DNA from: Phoronis australis
Taxonomy: Eukaryota; Phoronida; Phoronidae
Length of the DNA: 64,000 nucleotides
Direction of reading: 5' to 3'
Assembly: GCA_002633005.1 (NCBI GenBank)
Contig: NMRA01000039.1
Location: 786,335-850,334, forward strand
The position numbers were made by a program, and so were the translations under genes. The notes beneath the pieces were generated by a model. The model saw only the letters and a list, made by a program, of their open reading frames with translations, had not been told where the DNA came from and searched no databases. Shown here piece after piece: positions 40,866 through 53,110 of this stretch (position 1 is its first letter; each line of letters begins with the position of its first letter).

Positions 40866-41575
40866 CCCCTCGGTTGGCCATATAGGGGCTACAATACTTC
40901 CATTCGCTTTCTGTACTCATTTCGTTACTTCAGCGTATTTTAAACGGGCTGTGACCAGATTCAGATTACCGATTTCGAGTTTTCACCTCGTCAAAAATAC
41001 ATTCTACAGTTAAAACTATCATTTAAAAAAATGCTTACTTTCATCATTGGTCCTTTCTACTTCTATACATATCTTAAGCTTAGTTGTGAGAATTAAGTTG
41101 ACTTTGGCGAAGAATTACAACTTCACTTTTTTGGTTGCCGTTAATTTTATCACCGCGTGCGCGATAACCATAAAGCATGTCAACTGAATCACGTGAGTTA
41201 GGCAAAAGTTAGCGTGAGACTCAGCGAAGCGTGTGACGCTAGCGCGTGACACTTGTAAAATAGCATGAGAAGGTATCGGGTGAAACTTGTAAGATGCGTG
41301 TCCCTTAGACTTTTTATTCGTCAACATGCGTAATTTCACATAACTTCCTCAAAATGGCACCCGGTAACTGAGAGAACTTGACTCGAGCAAACCGCGTCAG
41401 ATTTTCATCGATTTGTTCAAGTTTTGCTGAATAAATTGTATCCAGAGTCGTGGTATGTGTTAATTATAACTCCGTGTTCCTATATGTATGGTTCATTTGA
41501 TTTTATTTGCTGTATTTTGAAATGAGTAACTTTTTGTGAGGATGTACTATCGCCTCTGAATGCCTGCGGCATCCA

Positions 41576-41911
41576 GTGCGATGTAATTGCCTAGGGGCCA
41601 TCGTGTGTGCAGCGAGCATTTTCCTGGTGGAAAAAAGACGTATGAGAACAACATTCCGACGGAGTTTCCTCTTAAAATTAACGTCTCTAGCATATCCACA
41701 GCGAAAGCTACAAAATTTAAGCAACCCAAGAACTATAAACTTGTCTGAAACCGGAGGAGATTTCGAAATCAACGCCGATAGCCCCAATACTGAACATGAC
41801 GATAGTCGTGCCCTCGGTCACACGGTTACTGATCACAGCTACGCCGTGTTTACAAACGAGAGAGAGGACTTGCTTGGTATTATAAAGCAAAAAATGAAAC
41901 ATGGTTTTTAG
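41576..41911 (+). pseudogene. possible C-terminal fragment of the THAP transposon protein
   Basis: A 111-codon open frame inside the TIR-bounded element, on the same strand as the THAP start. The second half is polar and acidic (INADSPNTEHDDSRALGHTV), then TDHSYAVFTNEREDLLGIIK QKMKHGF, ending 122 bases before the right TIR begins. The helical end resembles the linker that often follows THAP domains, but this is inference; no catalytic motif is present. Confidence 0.35.
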
Positions 41912-42051
41912 TTTGCAAATCACTCCAAATGCACACAGTATCCAGCCTACTCAAGACATGCCTGACCACAAGCTATCCCATGAGCCTTCGCGCAGGAAGT
42001 AACTCGCACATGCGCAATGCGTAGTTCGTTTGCGCTGCAAATCCGCTATTA

Positions 42052-45000
42052 CATGTAATTTAATTTATTGGGCTTGTAAATGTTCGTACACCTTACTCTT
42101 TTTCTCTTTGCCATCAAAAATAGAAAGGACACCCACCTACCCCCTCCCCACACAGACACGAGGATGTCAACTTCAGAAGGCAACCAACTGTTGCCAAGTT
42201 GAGATGAAGAAAATTCACGACATTTAACAAAAAATTGGAATCTTGTGGCTTGCAGCAGATCCGTGAATAGGCGGTGTAACTTTTGGCGGGAACTCCGGGG
42301 CACACAAAACATTCAGTCATTTTTTATCATTTTTTGAATAAAGGATCCAGCAAGCAGGTGGACAAATTGAAACAATGTTTATACGGCTAAAATAACAAAT
42401 ATTGTAACAGACTATTAATAAATATTAACCAGTTACCGCCTGCTGATGGCGAATTAACCCAGTGACACCTGTTGATAACTTTTGATGGCAACAAAGTTAA
42501 GTGTTCTCATTATACCGAAGCATCAAAGCTTTGCTGTTAAATCCACCTCTTAACTTTGGAGTTAACTAGTGCTCTTAACATCAATACATAGCTTCGGTCA
42601 GGGGGAATGGCCTTTAATACTTCACGTAAAGGGAAATCTTGAAATTTATAATTTGATTCATGATTATAAGCATACTAGTCAATAGATAATGTTACTATCC
42701 AGAAATTTAAAAAACAAAAGATAATTGCAAAGCGTTTAGCTTGATTAGCAAATGCTGAATTATACAATTGTTATTATCATTAATCTATGTGCATAGACGA
42801 ACAACAGTTGCCTGGGACTCGGTTGGGAGTTGCTAGGATGTAAAACAATATACAGGGACTTGCTCAAATTTTGTTACAAGGTACATTACTCCATCATTAT
42901 AAGCGAGCTGCAGTCACCAAATGAAATGCAGATGATTGAAAACAATCAACTTGCCAGGCTCAAATTTGTAAGTGCCACTTGAATTCTACTAATGAGACTT
43001 GGGACTTTGGCTAGGTCACAAATGATGATAGTCAAGGCCTGCAGACATATGTTTTAAGTAGTCTAACCGTGCACGTTAGCAAAAGGTCCTGGGTTAGTCC
43101 TGGGGGGGACAGAAATCTTTTCGGACTTATATTCAATACGTCACATGATGTGATTAAAAAGATGGCGTATTGAACGGGATAAACTACTTGCAACATATTC
43201 CATGCCTCACTGCAAAAGATGATAATTACACAGTCATATGTTTGTTTGCGTGTTCATTCATAACGAATATGCCAGAGTGCAACATATGTTTCTCAATGAC
43301 CCCACTTTGATGTGAACAAACCTTTATCGAGGTTAATTTGTTTTTCAGACAGCAAAAATGTGATGATCAATTGTATTCGCTAAGAAGGAGGTCATATCCT
43401 AGAGTGTGAATGTCACTCAGTCAGTTTAACTTCAAAACGGAGTGGTCAGGTTTTCATAAAACTTTTAGGAAAGGTTCCAAATAGGTAAACACCTAAAAGA
43501 TAGCATTCTGAGAAAGAAACCATGCATTTCAGCCAGACAACGGCAGTACAATATCCAAACAAAATCAGTAGACATCAATGTGAACCTGGACAACCCCACT
43601 TATCACTTAAACCACAAAATCAAAGTATACATTAATTAAGCTGCACTTAAAAATTTACCTGTCATAATACCCTATTATCAATATCAACATGCAGTTGAAA
43701 TCAATATACAACCTGCTGAATTAAAGTTATGCAAGACATTATTGCCAAATTCAAACAAATATCTACAAAACTATAAAATTTACGTAACTCAGCACATATT
43801 TTCTGAAAGTACGAAAACTGTAAAATTTGATTTTTGACTCCATACTAATTTTGCAGAGATTGTGTCATGTGACCATGTTTTTAGTGTAATTTAGCAAAAC
43901 AACATCATCAATAACATGACCAAAATTCCTTTTAAAAAATGTTCAAGATGACTTTGTTTTGATTTTACCAGCTGCTCAAGAGAAGGAAAAGCAGTTGAAA
44001 TGCAGATATCAAAACAAATGCCTTGTGTGTCAACATGCTGTATGAACATCAGCTTAAGATTTTTGCAAAATGAAATGTATTAAAAGATACTGAACAGTTT
44101 TTGGATAGCACATATTTTTGTATAATCACATGACTGCCTTTGCCTTCGTGAAAGTTTTTCCGACATGGTGAAGTCGAAGACTGGATAACACACAAAGGTT
44201 ACAGTGTGGCACTTTGAATAAAGTCTATTTTCAGAAATTCTTGCTATGATTTTCTAAGAACTAATATTTGCTTGTTAGTAAAAATGTGATATCAAGCCAT
44301 TTTTGATCGAGCATAAATAATACGCAACATATGCAGTTGTTACGGAGAAAATGGTGATGATGGCCAAACTACTCATTTAGGACAATGTGCATATTCCCCA
44401 GGAGGGAGGGGCGTCTATGATATTTCATTGCTGTTGGGAAATTAGGAGACTCGCCCTCACGATAAAAAATGAACTAATCAAATGCGATTAAAAAGACTCC
44501 ACTTGTAGGGATCATCTTGACAAAATCACCTTTTCCTAGATATAATCCTTTTATAAATATAATCCTTTTATAAGGGTTCTAAATCCTACAACAAGCTTAT
44601 CTATTGAATAAACAAACATTTACACTGCACTCTTGTTATCTAAACAAACCACCCTAACTGAAGTAGGAAATCTATGCAGAGTTCCTGTTGCAAAAATGCA
44701 CCCTTCTGCAGAATTTCTTACCCATGACAAGTACCTTTCAAAGAGAATGAAATATGAAAAGTTCCCCAACCATGTCATACGGAATATGTCCACGAATAGA
44801 CCACATTACGATCACCCATCAGTGGTGAGAATCAGAAATTCTTTTGGAATCAATTAATTGGACATTTGAATTTCAAGGCTCGATTCTTTATCGGTTTTGA
44901 GTGACTTTAGCTGTTGGTTATAGTAGAAAAGCAGACCGAATCAAAACACCGATGTTGTTTCTCTCGTCAACAACAGATGACTCTGCCCTACACCGCTAGA

Positions 45001-47910
45001 TGAAGATTTGCATGTCACCAAGGTGATGTTGCATTGTTTATGACTTTAATTTTCTTAGCGTCGATACAAGACGAACATTTGTGTGTTGCCAGCGAAACTT
45101 CGCCCCATTTATGTGGATTTTTAAAATTTTTAGCACTACTGAAAAATAGATTTTACTGCCTTGGAATCGATTACACTTTGCTGATTTCTTTAGCGACGAT
45201 GTCAGTAACAACTTGTCAAAGCCTCGCAACACTATAATCCACACATATGGGTGGGTCACCTCCCCAATGCACCTCCTGCGCTAACTGACCTATCGCAAGC
45301 TCCGCCCCTTCCGTAATGTCAATAAGTTTTACCCGACGTGTTGTTTGTCGGGTAGAATGGCGGCTTGGAAACGAAGGTGTGTCAATAATGCTGCATTCTA
45401 AATGGTCAGTTAAGCCGTCATTCAAAATTCAGCCCACAGGTCACTTAGTACCCCAGCTCACAGGTTCATTATGCATTAAACTTCCTGACCAACTTGAAAT
45501 CTAATAGACAAGAGCATCTAAACTGGCCTGAAGCATAATTTGACACAACAGTAAATCTGGGCCAATGGCAACTATTTAGTTCCCTCATACTTTTCCTGTT
45601 AAGAAGCTAAATCACTTGCCTGTGAAACCACAAGGTCAATGGACTGGGAAGTGGGAATCTAACCAACAAAACCAATTTTCTGGCCCGCAATAACACTGTT
45701 AACTACCCTAACCTTACCATGATTTCCATAAAATCTGTTTTAAAGATGATTTCTGAAATTGATCTCAAAGAAACTTTATTAAACTTCATAAAAACACCGT
45801 AGTCAAAATATCAACAGCCAATAGTATACCTGAACTTTGTCAAATAACCCAGCACCACTAGTCAACATATAATCAAAACCCAATATATACCTGAACTTTT
45901 GTCAAATAACCCAGATGACGTCAATACTCATCAAACAGGTTCATATGAACTCAAACTTTCAAAAATATTGAAAGTGCAGGAAATGTCATAGAGTAAAAAC
46001 TTAGACTACAATAGGATAAATTTCTCAAATGTATTACTTCATAATTTGGCAGTAAATTCACGGGATGGTTAGATGACTTAAGTTAAGTTGCCTGACACTA
46101 CCTAACATATCATGACCTCTCCAAACTTAAAATGGGTGATTGTTTCCCAAATTCCCTCTAAAACATCAGTACCACTACATAGCTTGCAAAGCTAAATCCA
46201 GGGACCATCCTTGGTTTTTCTGGGAAATGGATTGTTATGGCCACCAGAACATTGGTGTACTTGCAACTAACATTGCACTAAGCGGGTCAAGGTTCATTGA
46301 TTATAAAAAGGCAACAAGAATTTGACACGCATTAATCACAGATTAATGATGGCAATGGAGGATAATCCAGCACGCCCCCTGCGTTACCAGTCAGCTGAGA
46401 AACTGATATCCAGCGTCATTTCAAATCAGCAAGAATTCTGACCTTACACCTTTCACACTGTTTGGACATGGAAAAAATAGTATGAATTTTCAAGTTTTTT
46501 TTAACAAAATGTCAACATATTAAAACGGTTTTCTTCAAATGCGACCTCCTGGCTTTTCACAGCAGAATAGGCTTCACTAAACATGTAGAACATCCATTAT
46601 TTAATTTACCACAAATCTGAGAGGATTACACTACCGTGCAGTCCCAGATATGACTCAACTAAGTTCCCTAAATCTACTGCATGTTTTTCGACTTGTGAAA
46701 ACATAGGTTGCCCTTTCTTGCATTGTTTTACTTTCATTACTAAGCCAACTTTTGACTTTGATGCAAATAGAGAGTGATGTGTACATTGAATTGTCAATAT
46801 CTTCGAAAGTAATTAGGGACCTTTTCATGCCCCCAATTTAAGGATTGAGTCCCTATATATTTTCAATGAACTCTAGGCTCAGTTTTTAGTTATATTATTA
46901 GAAAATGTCATTAATCAAAGAGGAGCTCGTATAGACGATGAAATGATAGAAAAATATTGTATCTGTTAGTCCATGAAGACACAAATACAAAAAGACTTAA
47001 GGACTTTAGTTGAGTCCCTATTTGGGACTGTTTCATGCATCCGGCCACAGGGGTCCACAAATTTTGCCAATATCCCTAAATTTCATGGCAAGAAATATGC
47101 AACACAGAGTCATGGTACAAATTCTTCAAATTAGGACAAAAATAATTACAAAATACTTTTTTTCTGTCTTTCATAAACTTACTATTAAACTTTTGATGGC
47201 AACCATACTGTAATTATTTGATAAGAAATTTCACTTGCCTGCCTCATTGGCTGTACGCATATTTCAAATTACTAAGCATTGACATCCATAACAGAGACCA
47301 ACAATTTACAAAGATTTATTCATGTCTGGTTCCACTGAGTATAAAACACCTTAAATCGGGACTTCTTGTAAAGTGGATGATCGAAATCCTATCAATATAA
47401 GAGTACAGATTAAAGATGCTGTCTCATTAAAACCGTGAATATTTAAATTTGTAGCAAGCGCCACATTGTGACTTCCAGGAGAACTGTGTGTACAAGTACA
47501 AACAGGAAAGAAACAATTTGTGTAACTGATACACTTAAAAACAAATGTGAACACACAGAAAATCCAAGTAATTCCAAATTTTACACAATCATTATTTGAT
47601 AGTGAAACGAACAAATAATAAAAACCCATGCCTTGTTTTATTGGGGTAATGATGACATATTACCATACTCATTTACATAAAAATAGTCTCGCAAAACCAG
47701 ACTTTCCCTAGATTGAAATGGTAACTGGTTCTCAGATGATTTACGGCAGAGTTGTTTGTAAACTAGTACTTAGCTTGCATATTCACAATTTAATCAGACA
47801 TAGCATCTTTAAATTCAAAGGCCTTTTCATACCGACTCAACTCCAGTCTGAGCAGAGCGTCGACGTTAACTGTGAAGTTAACCAAACCATTCATACTGGC
47901 TTCAGTACAT
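42052..47910. other. intergenic region between the two THAP elements
   Basis: About 5.9 kb with no supported gene. It includes a short palindromic stretch bounded by CCGAAGC/GCTTCGG (42516-42597) and a CCTATCGCAAGCTCCGCCCC repeat copy at 45287-45306, followed by TACCCGAC...GTCGGGTA. A relative of the GTCGACGTTAAC...GAAGTTAAC repeat lies at 47821-47905. Confidence 0.5.
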
Positions 47911-48178
47911 AAAGGCGAAGGCAACCTTTTTTCATGTCACTTTTAGCAAAAATAAGGTTCGTTGATTATCCCAGAAACATTTTTCACTTAGTTACAGCTT
48001 TTCGTAATTTGATTAATTTCTCGTCCTCTACTCCGGAAGCGACATTTTGGGAGGCAAGAGTTTCGCGCCAATTTCTTTTCATTATAGTCTGACTGTGAGA
48101 GCTGTCGAGTCAGTCATTGTTCTACCTCGGTTGTGATAAGTTTGGTCGTCGTTTGCTTTTGTTTACAAGTCAGTCAAC

Positions 48179-48620
48179 ATGCCACGCTGTTGCTGCGTGC
48201 CGGGATGTACTCATTATCGTCTCATACGCGCTTTGGGTACCTTGCGTCGCTTTCCGAAGGATGACACACTTCACCGTACTTGGCTAGCTCGTTCATGTGA
48301 AGAACGCAGCACTACCCGTCCACGCAACGTACAAAGCAGTGGAGGGTTACCGAGTGTGTGGCAAGCATTTTCTGCCGTCAGATTATGACAGAGATATGTA
48401 CGCTGAATTGATGAAGGTCCCTGCGAAACAACGCCTGAAGAAGGGTACCATACCGTCACTGTTGATTCCCGACAGTGCCTTGTCGCAAACCCCGAGAAGT
48501 GCGTTTTTGAAGCGAGAAGCCTCGCGAGCTGTGGTTACTATATACAGTGACTGGAGGCACTTCATCTACTGTCACCCGTACCTCCGAACGTACCCCATTG
48601 CGTGCAATTCCGAGAACTAG
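48179..48620 (+). pseudogene. THAP zinc-finger protein, frameshifted
   Basis: The first frame from 48179 reads MPRCCCVPGCTHYR and then LRRFPKDDTLHRTWLARS. The second frame (seen from 48297) continues YKAVEGYRVCGKHFLPSDYD, then RDMYAELMKVPAKQRLKKGT IPSLL. Together they hold the THAP C2CH site: the C-x4-C pair, RFP, W, and CxxHF, plus the Pro-containing end. A third frame (48547-48924) is Ser/Pro/Thr rich and may be the linker. Two frame changes imply decay, sequencing error or an unrecognised intron. Confidence 0.8.
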
Positions 48621-48879
48621 CAGTGATTCGCCCTGTGCTATTGTCTCTAGCCCAGAGCCTGTAAGCAGCCCTGCAGCAATGTTGAGTAGTGGGAGTGAAT
48701 ACAGGCCCAATTCGACACAAAGTGAAGAGGACAGTTCATCATCCAATGAACAGATCGGTGAGCCTAAGTTTGATAAGTTTATAGTGGACTTGTATTGGAG
48801 CTATTTGGAAGGTGCCAGATGCGTGGCGAGGGAGTCACAGCAGTTTGGGTGCTCAGATCACCCTCAAGTGGGAGTGTGT

Positions 48880-48967
48880 CGCAGGACACTCGGGCAAGTG
48901 GGACAGTTCTTCCTCTGTACGTGAGACGATAATGAGTACACCCCAGTACGCAGCAACAGCGTGGCAA
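48880..48967 (-). pseudogene. inverted duplicate of the THAP start codon region
   Basis: The minus strand from 48967 would read MPRCCCVLGCTHYRL if its ATG were intact: the sequence at the start is CTTGCC in the aligned repeat but an open frame starts here. It is the mirror copy of 48179 onward, included in the right TIR. It diverges after THYRL, so it cannot encode a THAP domain. Confidence 0.7.
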
Positions 48968-49244
48968 GTTGATTGACTCATAGGCAAAAGCAAAAGCAAA
49001 CGACGACCGAACTTATCTCAGCCGAGGTAGAACAATGACTGACTCGACTGCTCTCACACTGAGTCAGACTATATGAAAAGAAATTGTCGCGAAATTCTTG
49101 CCTCCCAAAACGTCACTTCCGGAGTAGACGACGAGTAATTAATTAAATTACGAAAAGCAGTAAATAAGTGAAAAATATGTCTGGGATAATCAACGAATCT
49201 TATTTTTGTTAAACATGACATGAAAAAAGGTTGCTTTCGCCTTT

Positions 49245-51323
49245 AACGGACATCAAAGTAAATGGTAGGTGACACTGTTGCATAGAAGTAATCTCAAGGT
49301 GGCGCTGCACACTAAGGTTTTTTAAATGTGACCATTTGGGAACATTTACAAGTGTTAATTGACATAAAACTTATTTTTAACACCAAAATGTAGAGAACAG
49401 AATGAACTTTATCTACAATTTCACCAAAATTAAAAAATCTCACTCTCTCACGTGATGCAGGTAAGTAACACCTGAAATGCCGGTGTTTGTTTGCCAATTT
49501 GCCAATTCAATGTATCGTTCAAAGAATAAAAATGATTTTTGAGTAACAGTGTCGTCAATATTCTTCAGTAAAATTTCTTAAGATACATTTTCGATCATAT
49601 TTCACATCTTCTTTTTACATTTGAAGTCCATAAAGTGACTTAAATTAGGCGATCGTTAAGTTCAACGATTCAAATTTGTCCACTTCCGGTTGTGACTCGC
49701 ACTTCGTTTGGGCGTTCAAATTAATTACCCTGACCATTTCACCGAATAGTTCATAAATATAGAAATTTCTAAAGTACTCAACTTGCTTATCAGAACCATC
49801 GTACACTCTAGAAGACTCCCCATGTTCAGAAAATTTGCGAAGTTGCGGAGTTCAACGGCGTTTGTTTGACCCAATTGCGAAATTCGCGACCTGTAAAGTT
49901 TTCCTCCGGTTCAAAGCCATGTAATTAAACTTCCTTGTCGTAATAGTCAACAAAATCTGGCCAGATATATAAGAATTCCTTTTTGCGTTATCTTGTATAT
50001 TAATTAAGTAAAAAGTATACAAATTATTGCCAATTTCGTCATTTGAAAAGTCTACGTCTGAATCGCCGTCGGCCGACATTTTGTTTTCGCGAGTCATCAA
50101 TCCAAATTCTTGGAAAACCCCTTCAATAACTCACGTTACCTCTCAGCAACGAATCAGAAAAGCTGTTAGAAATGAAGGTAAGGTTATATTTAAATTTGTG
50201 ACGAACACAAAAGAATTCCCCTAATCAACCAATCAAATATTCTGTTGCTTGGAAGTTCGGCATATCGTGAGACCGATAAAGCGGTCCACGGTGTTGAATG
50301 GAGGTAAGTTTCAGAGACCGCTTAAGCGGTCTGCGGTGTTGAAAGGGTTAATTGTTGACGATAACAGTGGCACCACGTGATAACTTCGATGGGACCGCAC
50401 CCCAGCGTGGACGCTCTGCTACTAAATCCACCTAATTGGGTGCGAAGTTAACTGCCACAGTTAATTTCGATCCAGGACCAAAGTTAACCGTTCATACTGA
50501 CCGCAACTCCCCAAAACATCGATGCGTCGACATTAGTATGAAAGGCCCTTTAGAGTGGTAACTGTCGACCTAATGATTAACAGCAGGTGCCAATCTGAAT
50601 TATATAGATCAAATAATCAGAAACAACTATTGCCTTGCCATAGGCTTGGAGGTTCTCCTCCAAAAACAATGCCCCAAACTCTGACCATTGCAACACATTG
50701 GCTAGGCATCCCAGGCAAATAGCAATTGACAAGGAAATACCTGAACCAAATTCTAGCCACAAAAAACAAAAGTTATCAGTCACGACCTAGCATACAGATA
50801 ATACACCAGAACACACCCAAACCCATGTACTTGAGTATCCGAAGGGCGTATGACAAGGGAAGGCTTGGGGTCTTTGCCAAAAATTTCTTGGAAATAATCA
50901 CACTTTATCTGCACTTAAGTAAAGACTCTTATTACAAGGCTAGTCTGAGACCGGTTTTTGCACCATACGCAACATTTTTTATTGCATCAAATTATACACT
51001 TTCTACTACTACCCTTAACCAATATTTGAAGGCATTATTCATATGCCAACTTCATCAGGACGACATCAAACGATTTCAAGTACGTGAAAAATTTTTAAAG
51101 ACCATTTTAATGACTTTCGATTTTCAGCAGTTTTAAAAGTTTTGAACACAGACTTCTCCTTAATGTGAAAATTTTGCACATTTGTTTTGTGTACTACAGT
51201 GGAGGGGTGTGTCTCAAATTTTTTTTTTTAATTTCCTTCGAACAACGGATACATCACCAGAGTCAACTGTTGAAATTTAAAAAGGGTGGAAAACCCAGTC
51301 AAAACACCCCCCCCCCCCGAAAA
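49245..51323. other. intergenic DNA up to the assembly gap
   Basis: No supported gene. A minus-strand frame at 50100-49852 starts MMTRENKMSADGDSDVDFSN and is acidic like some transposase N-termini, but it has no recognised domain. Two AGACCG...CGGTCY CGGTGTTGAA units lie at 50270-50346. A diverged TTCGATCC...GTTAAC repeat follows to 50560. Confidence 0.5.
50269..50346. repeat. paired AGACCG...CGGTC palindromic repeats
   Basis: GAGACCGATAAAGCGGTCCA followed by CGGTGTTGAA, and about 43 bases later GAGACCGCTTAAGCGGTCTG followed by CGGTGTTGAA. The second contains the perfect 18-bp palindrome AGACCGCTTAAGCGGTCT. Likely fragments of a small palindromic transposon. Confidence 0.8.
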
Positions 51324-51549
51324 NNNNNNNNNNNNNNNNNNNNNNNNNNNNNNNNNNNNNNNNNNNNNNNNNNNNNNNNNNNNNNNNNNNNNNNNNNNNN
51401 NNNNNNNNNNNNNNNNNNNNNNNNNNNNNNNNNNNNNNNNNNNNNNNNNNNNNNNNNNNNNNNNNNNNNNNNNNNNNNNNNNNNNNNNNNNNNNNNNNNN
51501 NNNNNNNNNNNNNNNNNNNNNNNNNNNNNNNNNNNNNNNNNNNNNNNNN
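51324..51549. other. assembly gap (226 N)
   Basis: An unbroken N run. Both edges show the same poly-C then GAAA sequence (left: C run then GAAA; right: C run then GAAAAGAAAT), so the gap probably marks a C homopolymer that defeated assembly. Confidence 0.99.
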
Positions 51550-52390
51550 CCCCCCCCGAAAAGAAATATGGTGTACCACTGTCACCATACTAGTACATCA
51601 GAAACACATAAGTCACACAATACCAAAACAGAAAAACACAGATTAGAGATGGCCAGAGGTCCATACCTACGCCCTTCTATGAGTGAACTCTGGGTCACTG
51701 ATCTCATGTGTTGTGTCCACACGATGCTGTTATGATTTATGAATGACACAAGAGGAAATTGATTTCTGTGAAACACCTTTATCAATTTATGTCACATGCA
51801 GGCATTGACTCTCAAAACAGGCCTAGACATTAATTTGCAGGTAAAATCTACCTGTGCACTCACCCGGCTATCATCCAAGACAGGGGAAATGAGCAAGTTA
51901 TAACAGGCACAGTAATATTAAAAAATGGCTATTTCAATGTAAAGAAATAAATTTAATCCCATTTAAATCAAGCTTGCAGTGAAATAAGCCGTAGAAGCAC
52001 CAAATGAATTCCTCTCAGGGCATAATAAAATCAAATACGTTTAGGAAGGTAACTACGCTCACCACAAAAAAACTCAGACAGAACAACAAGTGGGTTTAAT
52101 TTCAGTTAGGATCTTCCTTGCCACATAGTAAACAGCAAGAGACATTCTTAATATCAACACTTGTAATGGGAAACATGAGAGGTCAAGAGATCTCCATATC
52201 AAGAAATATCTGTTATCTTAGCAAATCAAATAGTAGTCAACTCAGGAGAGGCACCTCACATCTGACAACATTTGTCCCATGGAATATTGATAAGGCCACT
52301 TCGTAAACTTTGATCTCAAAATAAATCAAGTTTGTGGAACACAGTTTTGATTACAAACAAAATGTTGTGTTGTTACGATTATGATTCTAA
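51550..52390. other. non-coding stretch between the gap and the LINE fragment
   Basis: No gene or repeat that I recognise. Confidence 0.5.
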
Positions 52391-53110
52391 GTGCATGAAG
52401 TTGTAACTAGATCACTAAAAGGCATTATTGACTTTTATGATTTATTTGTTAAAAATCAGTACTGTAAACCTTCTTCAGAAGTAAAATGGAATTTAAGCTT
52501 AAGCATGACCAATGAAAGTATGGATTGGGATTCCATATCTAGTGCTAGTGGCAAGTATACTAATACAAAAATGAGGTGGTTTAATTATAGAATTGTACAT
52601 TCTTCCAACACGTTTTCTCAAATAAATTGGTATTGTAAACTCAAATCTATGTTCTTTTTGCTAAGAAGTCCCCGAATCAATTACAATTGTTCTCGGAGTG
52701 TAGATATTGTTAAAATTTTGTGGAACAAATAACTATTTTGGCTCAAGCAGATTTTTCACAATATAAATATTTCCGTAAAAGAGGTTTTGTTAGATTTTTG
52801 CAATAGAAGTTTGTTTGTATATATCAGATTTTGCTAAACGAAAATGTTTGTATATAGGGAGAAATTTAAGGAAGCTGTACCTATTTTTGATAATTTATGA
52901 GTTTATACCATAGGTTATTGTAAAGTTGATTACTTGATTTGTAAACAAAATTTTGAGTTGGAGCAACACATAACTAAGAGGAAAGATCTTGCATATTTTA
53001 TTTAGAATCTCTGTACCTATCATACTTGGTATTTAGTGTTGTTATTTGTGACTAAGTGTGCACACTTGCTATGTATAAATGTTTTGTATGTTTTTTCAGC
53101 AAAAATAAAA
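52391..53110 (+). pseudogene. LINE-type retrotransposon, 3' end of ORF2 (decayed)
   Basis: The open frame to 52732 includes KGIIDFYDLFVKN, KWNLSLSMTNESMDWDSISS and NTKMRWFNYRIVHSSNTF. The TKxRWFxYRIxH motif, followed by a Cys-containing segment (after a frame change) and a final W near LW, is typical of the C-terminal region after the reverse transcriptase in LINE ORF2 proteins. Further frames to about 53110 contain KRGFVRFL, YLICKQNFELEQHI and KRKDLAYF with stops and shifts. Upstream reverse transcriptase motifs were not found. Confidence 0.65.

Larger units (their letters stand above)
40544..42051 (+). mobile_element. THAP-domain DNA transposon remnant with 19-bp TIRs
   Basis: Perfect 19-bp inverted repeats TAATAGCGGATTTGCAGCG at 40544-40562 and (reverse complement) 42033-42051 bracket 1508 bp. 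Inside, on the plus strand, are a THAP zinc-finger start (40654) and a second open frame (41576-41911). THAP domains are the DNA-binding modules of P-element and Kolobok-type transposases. No catalytic domain is visible, so this is probably an internally deleted copy. No target-site duplication is obvious. Confidence 0.7.
47911..49244 (+). mobile_element. THAP-domain foldback-like DNA element with long TIRs of about 315 bp
   Basis: The left arm (47911 to about 48224) and right arm (about 48922-49244) are inverted copies, roughly 90% identical by eye, starting AAAGGCGAAGGCAACC and AAAGGCGAAAGCAACC. The arms end inside coding sequence: both contain the ATG and first codons of a THAP protein. 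The borders read ATAA on the left and TTAA on the right, compatible with a TTAA target if one base mutated, as in Kolobok elements. About 700 bp of unique interior continues the THAP frame with frameshifts. No catalytic domain is present. Confidence 0.85.

Noticed and set aside
50726-51136. 136-codon plus-strand ORF before the gap
   Set aside because: Low-complexity, no motif, and no homologous pattern I recognise.
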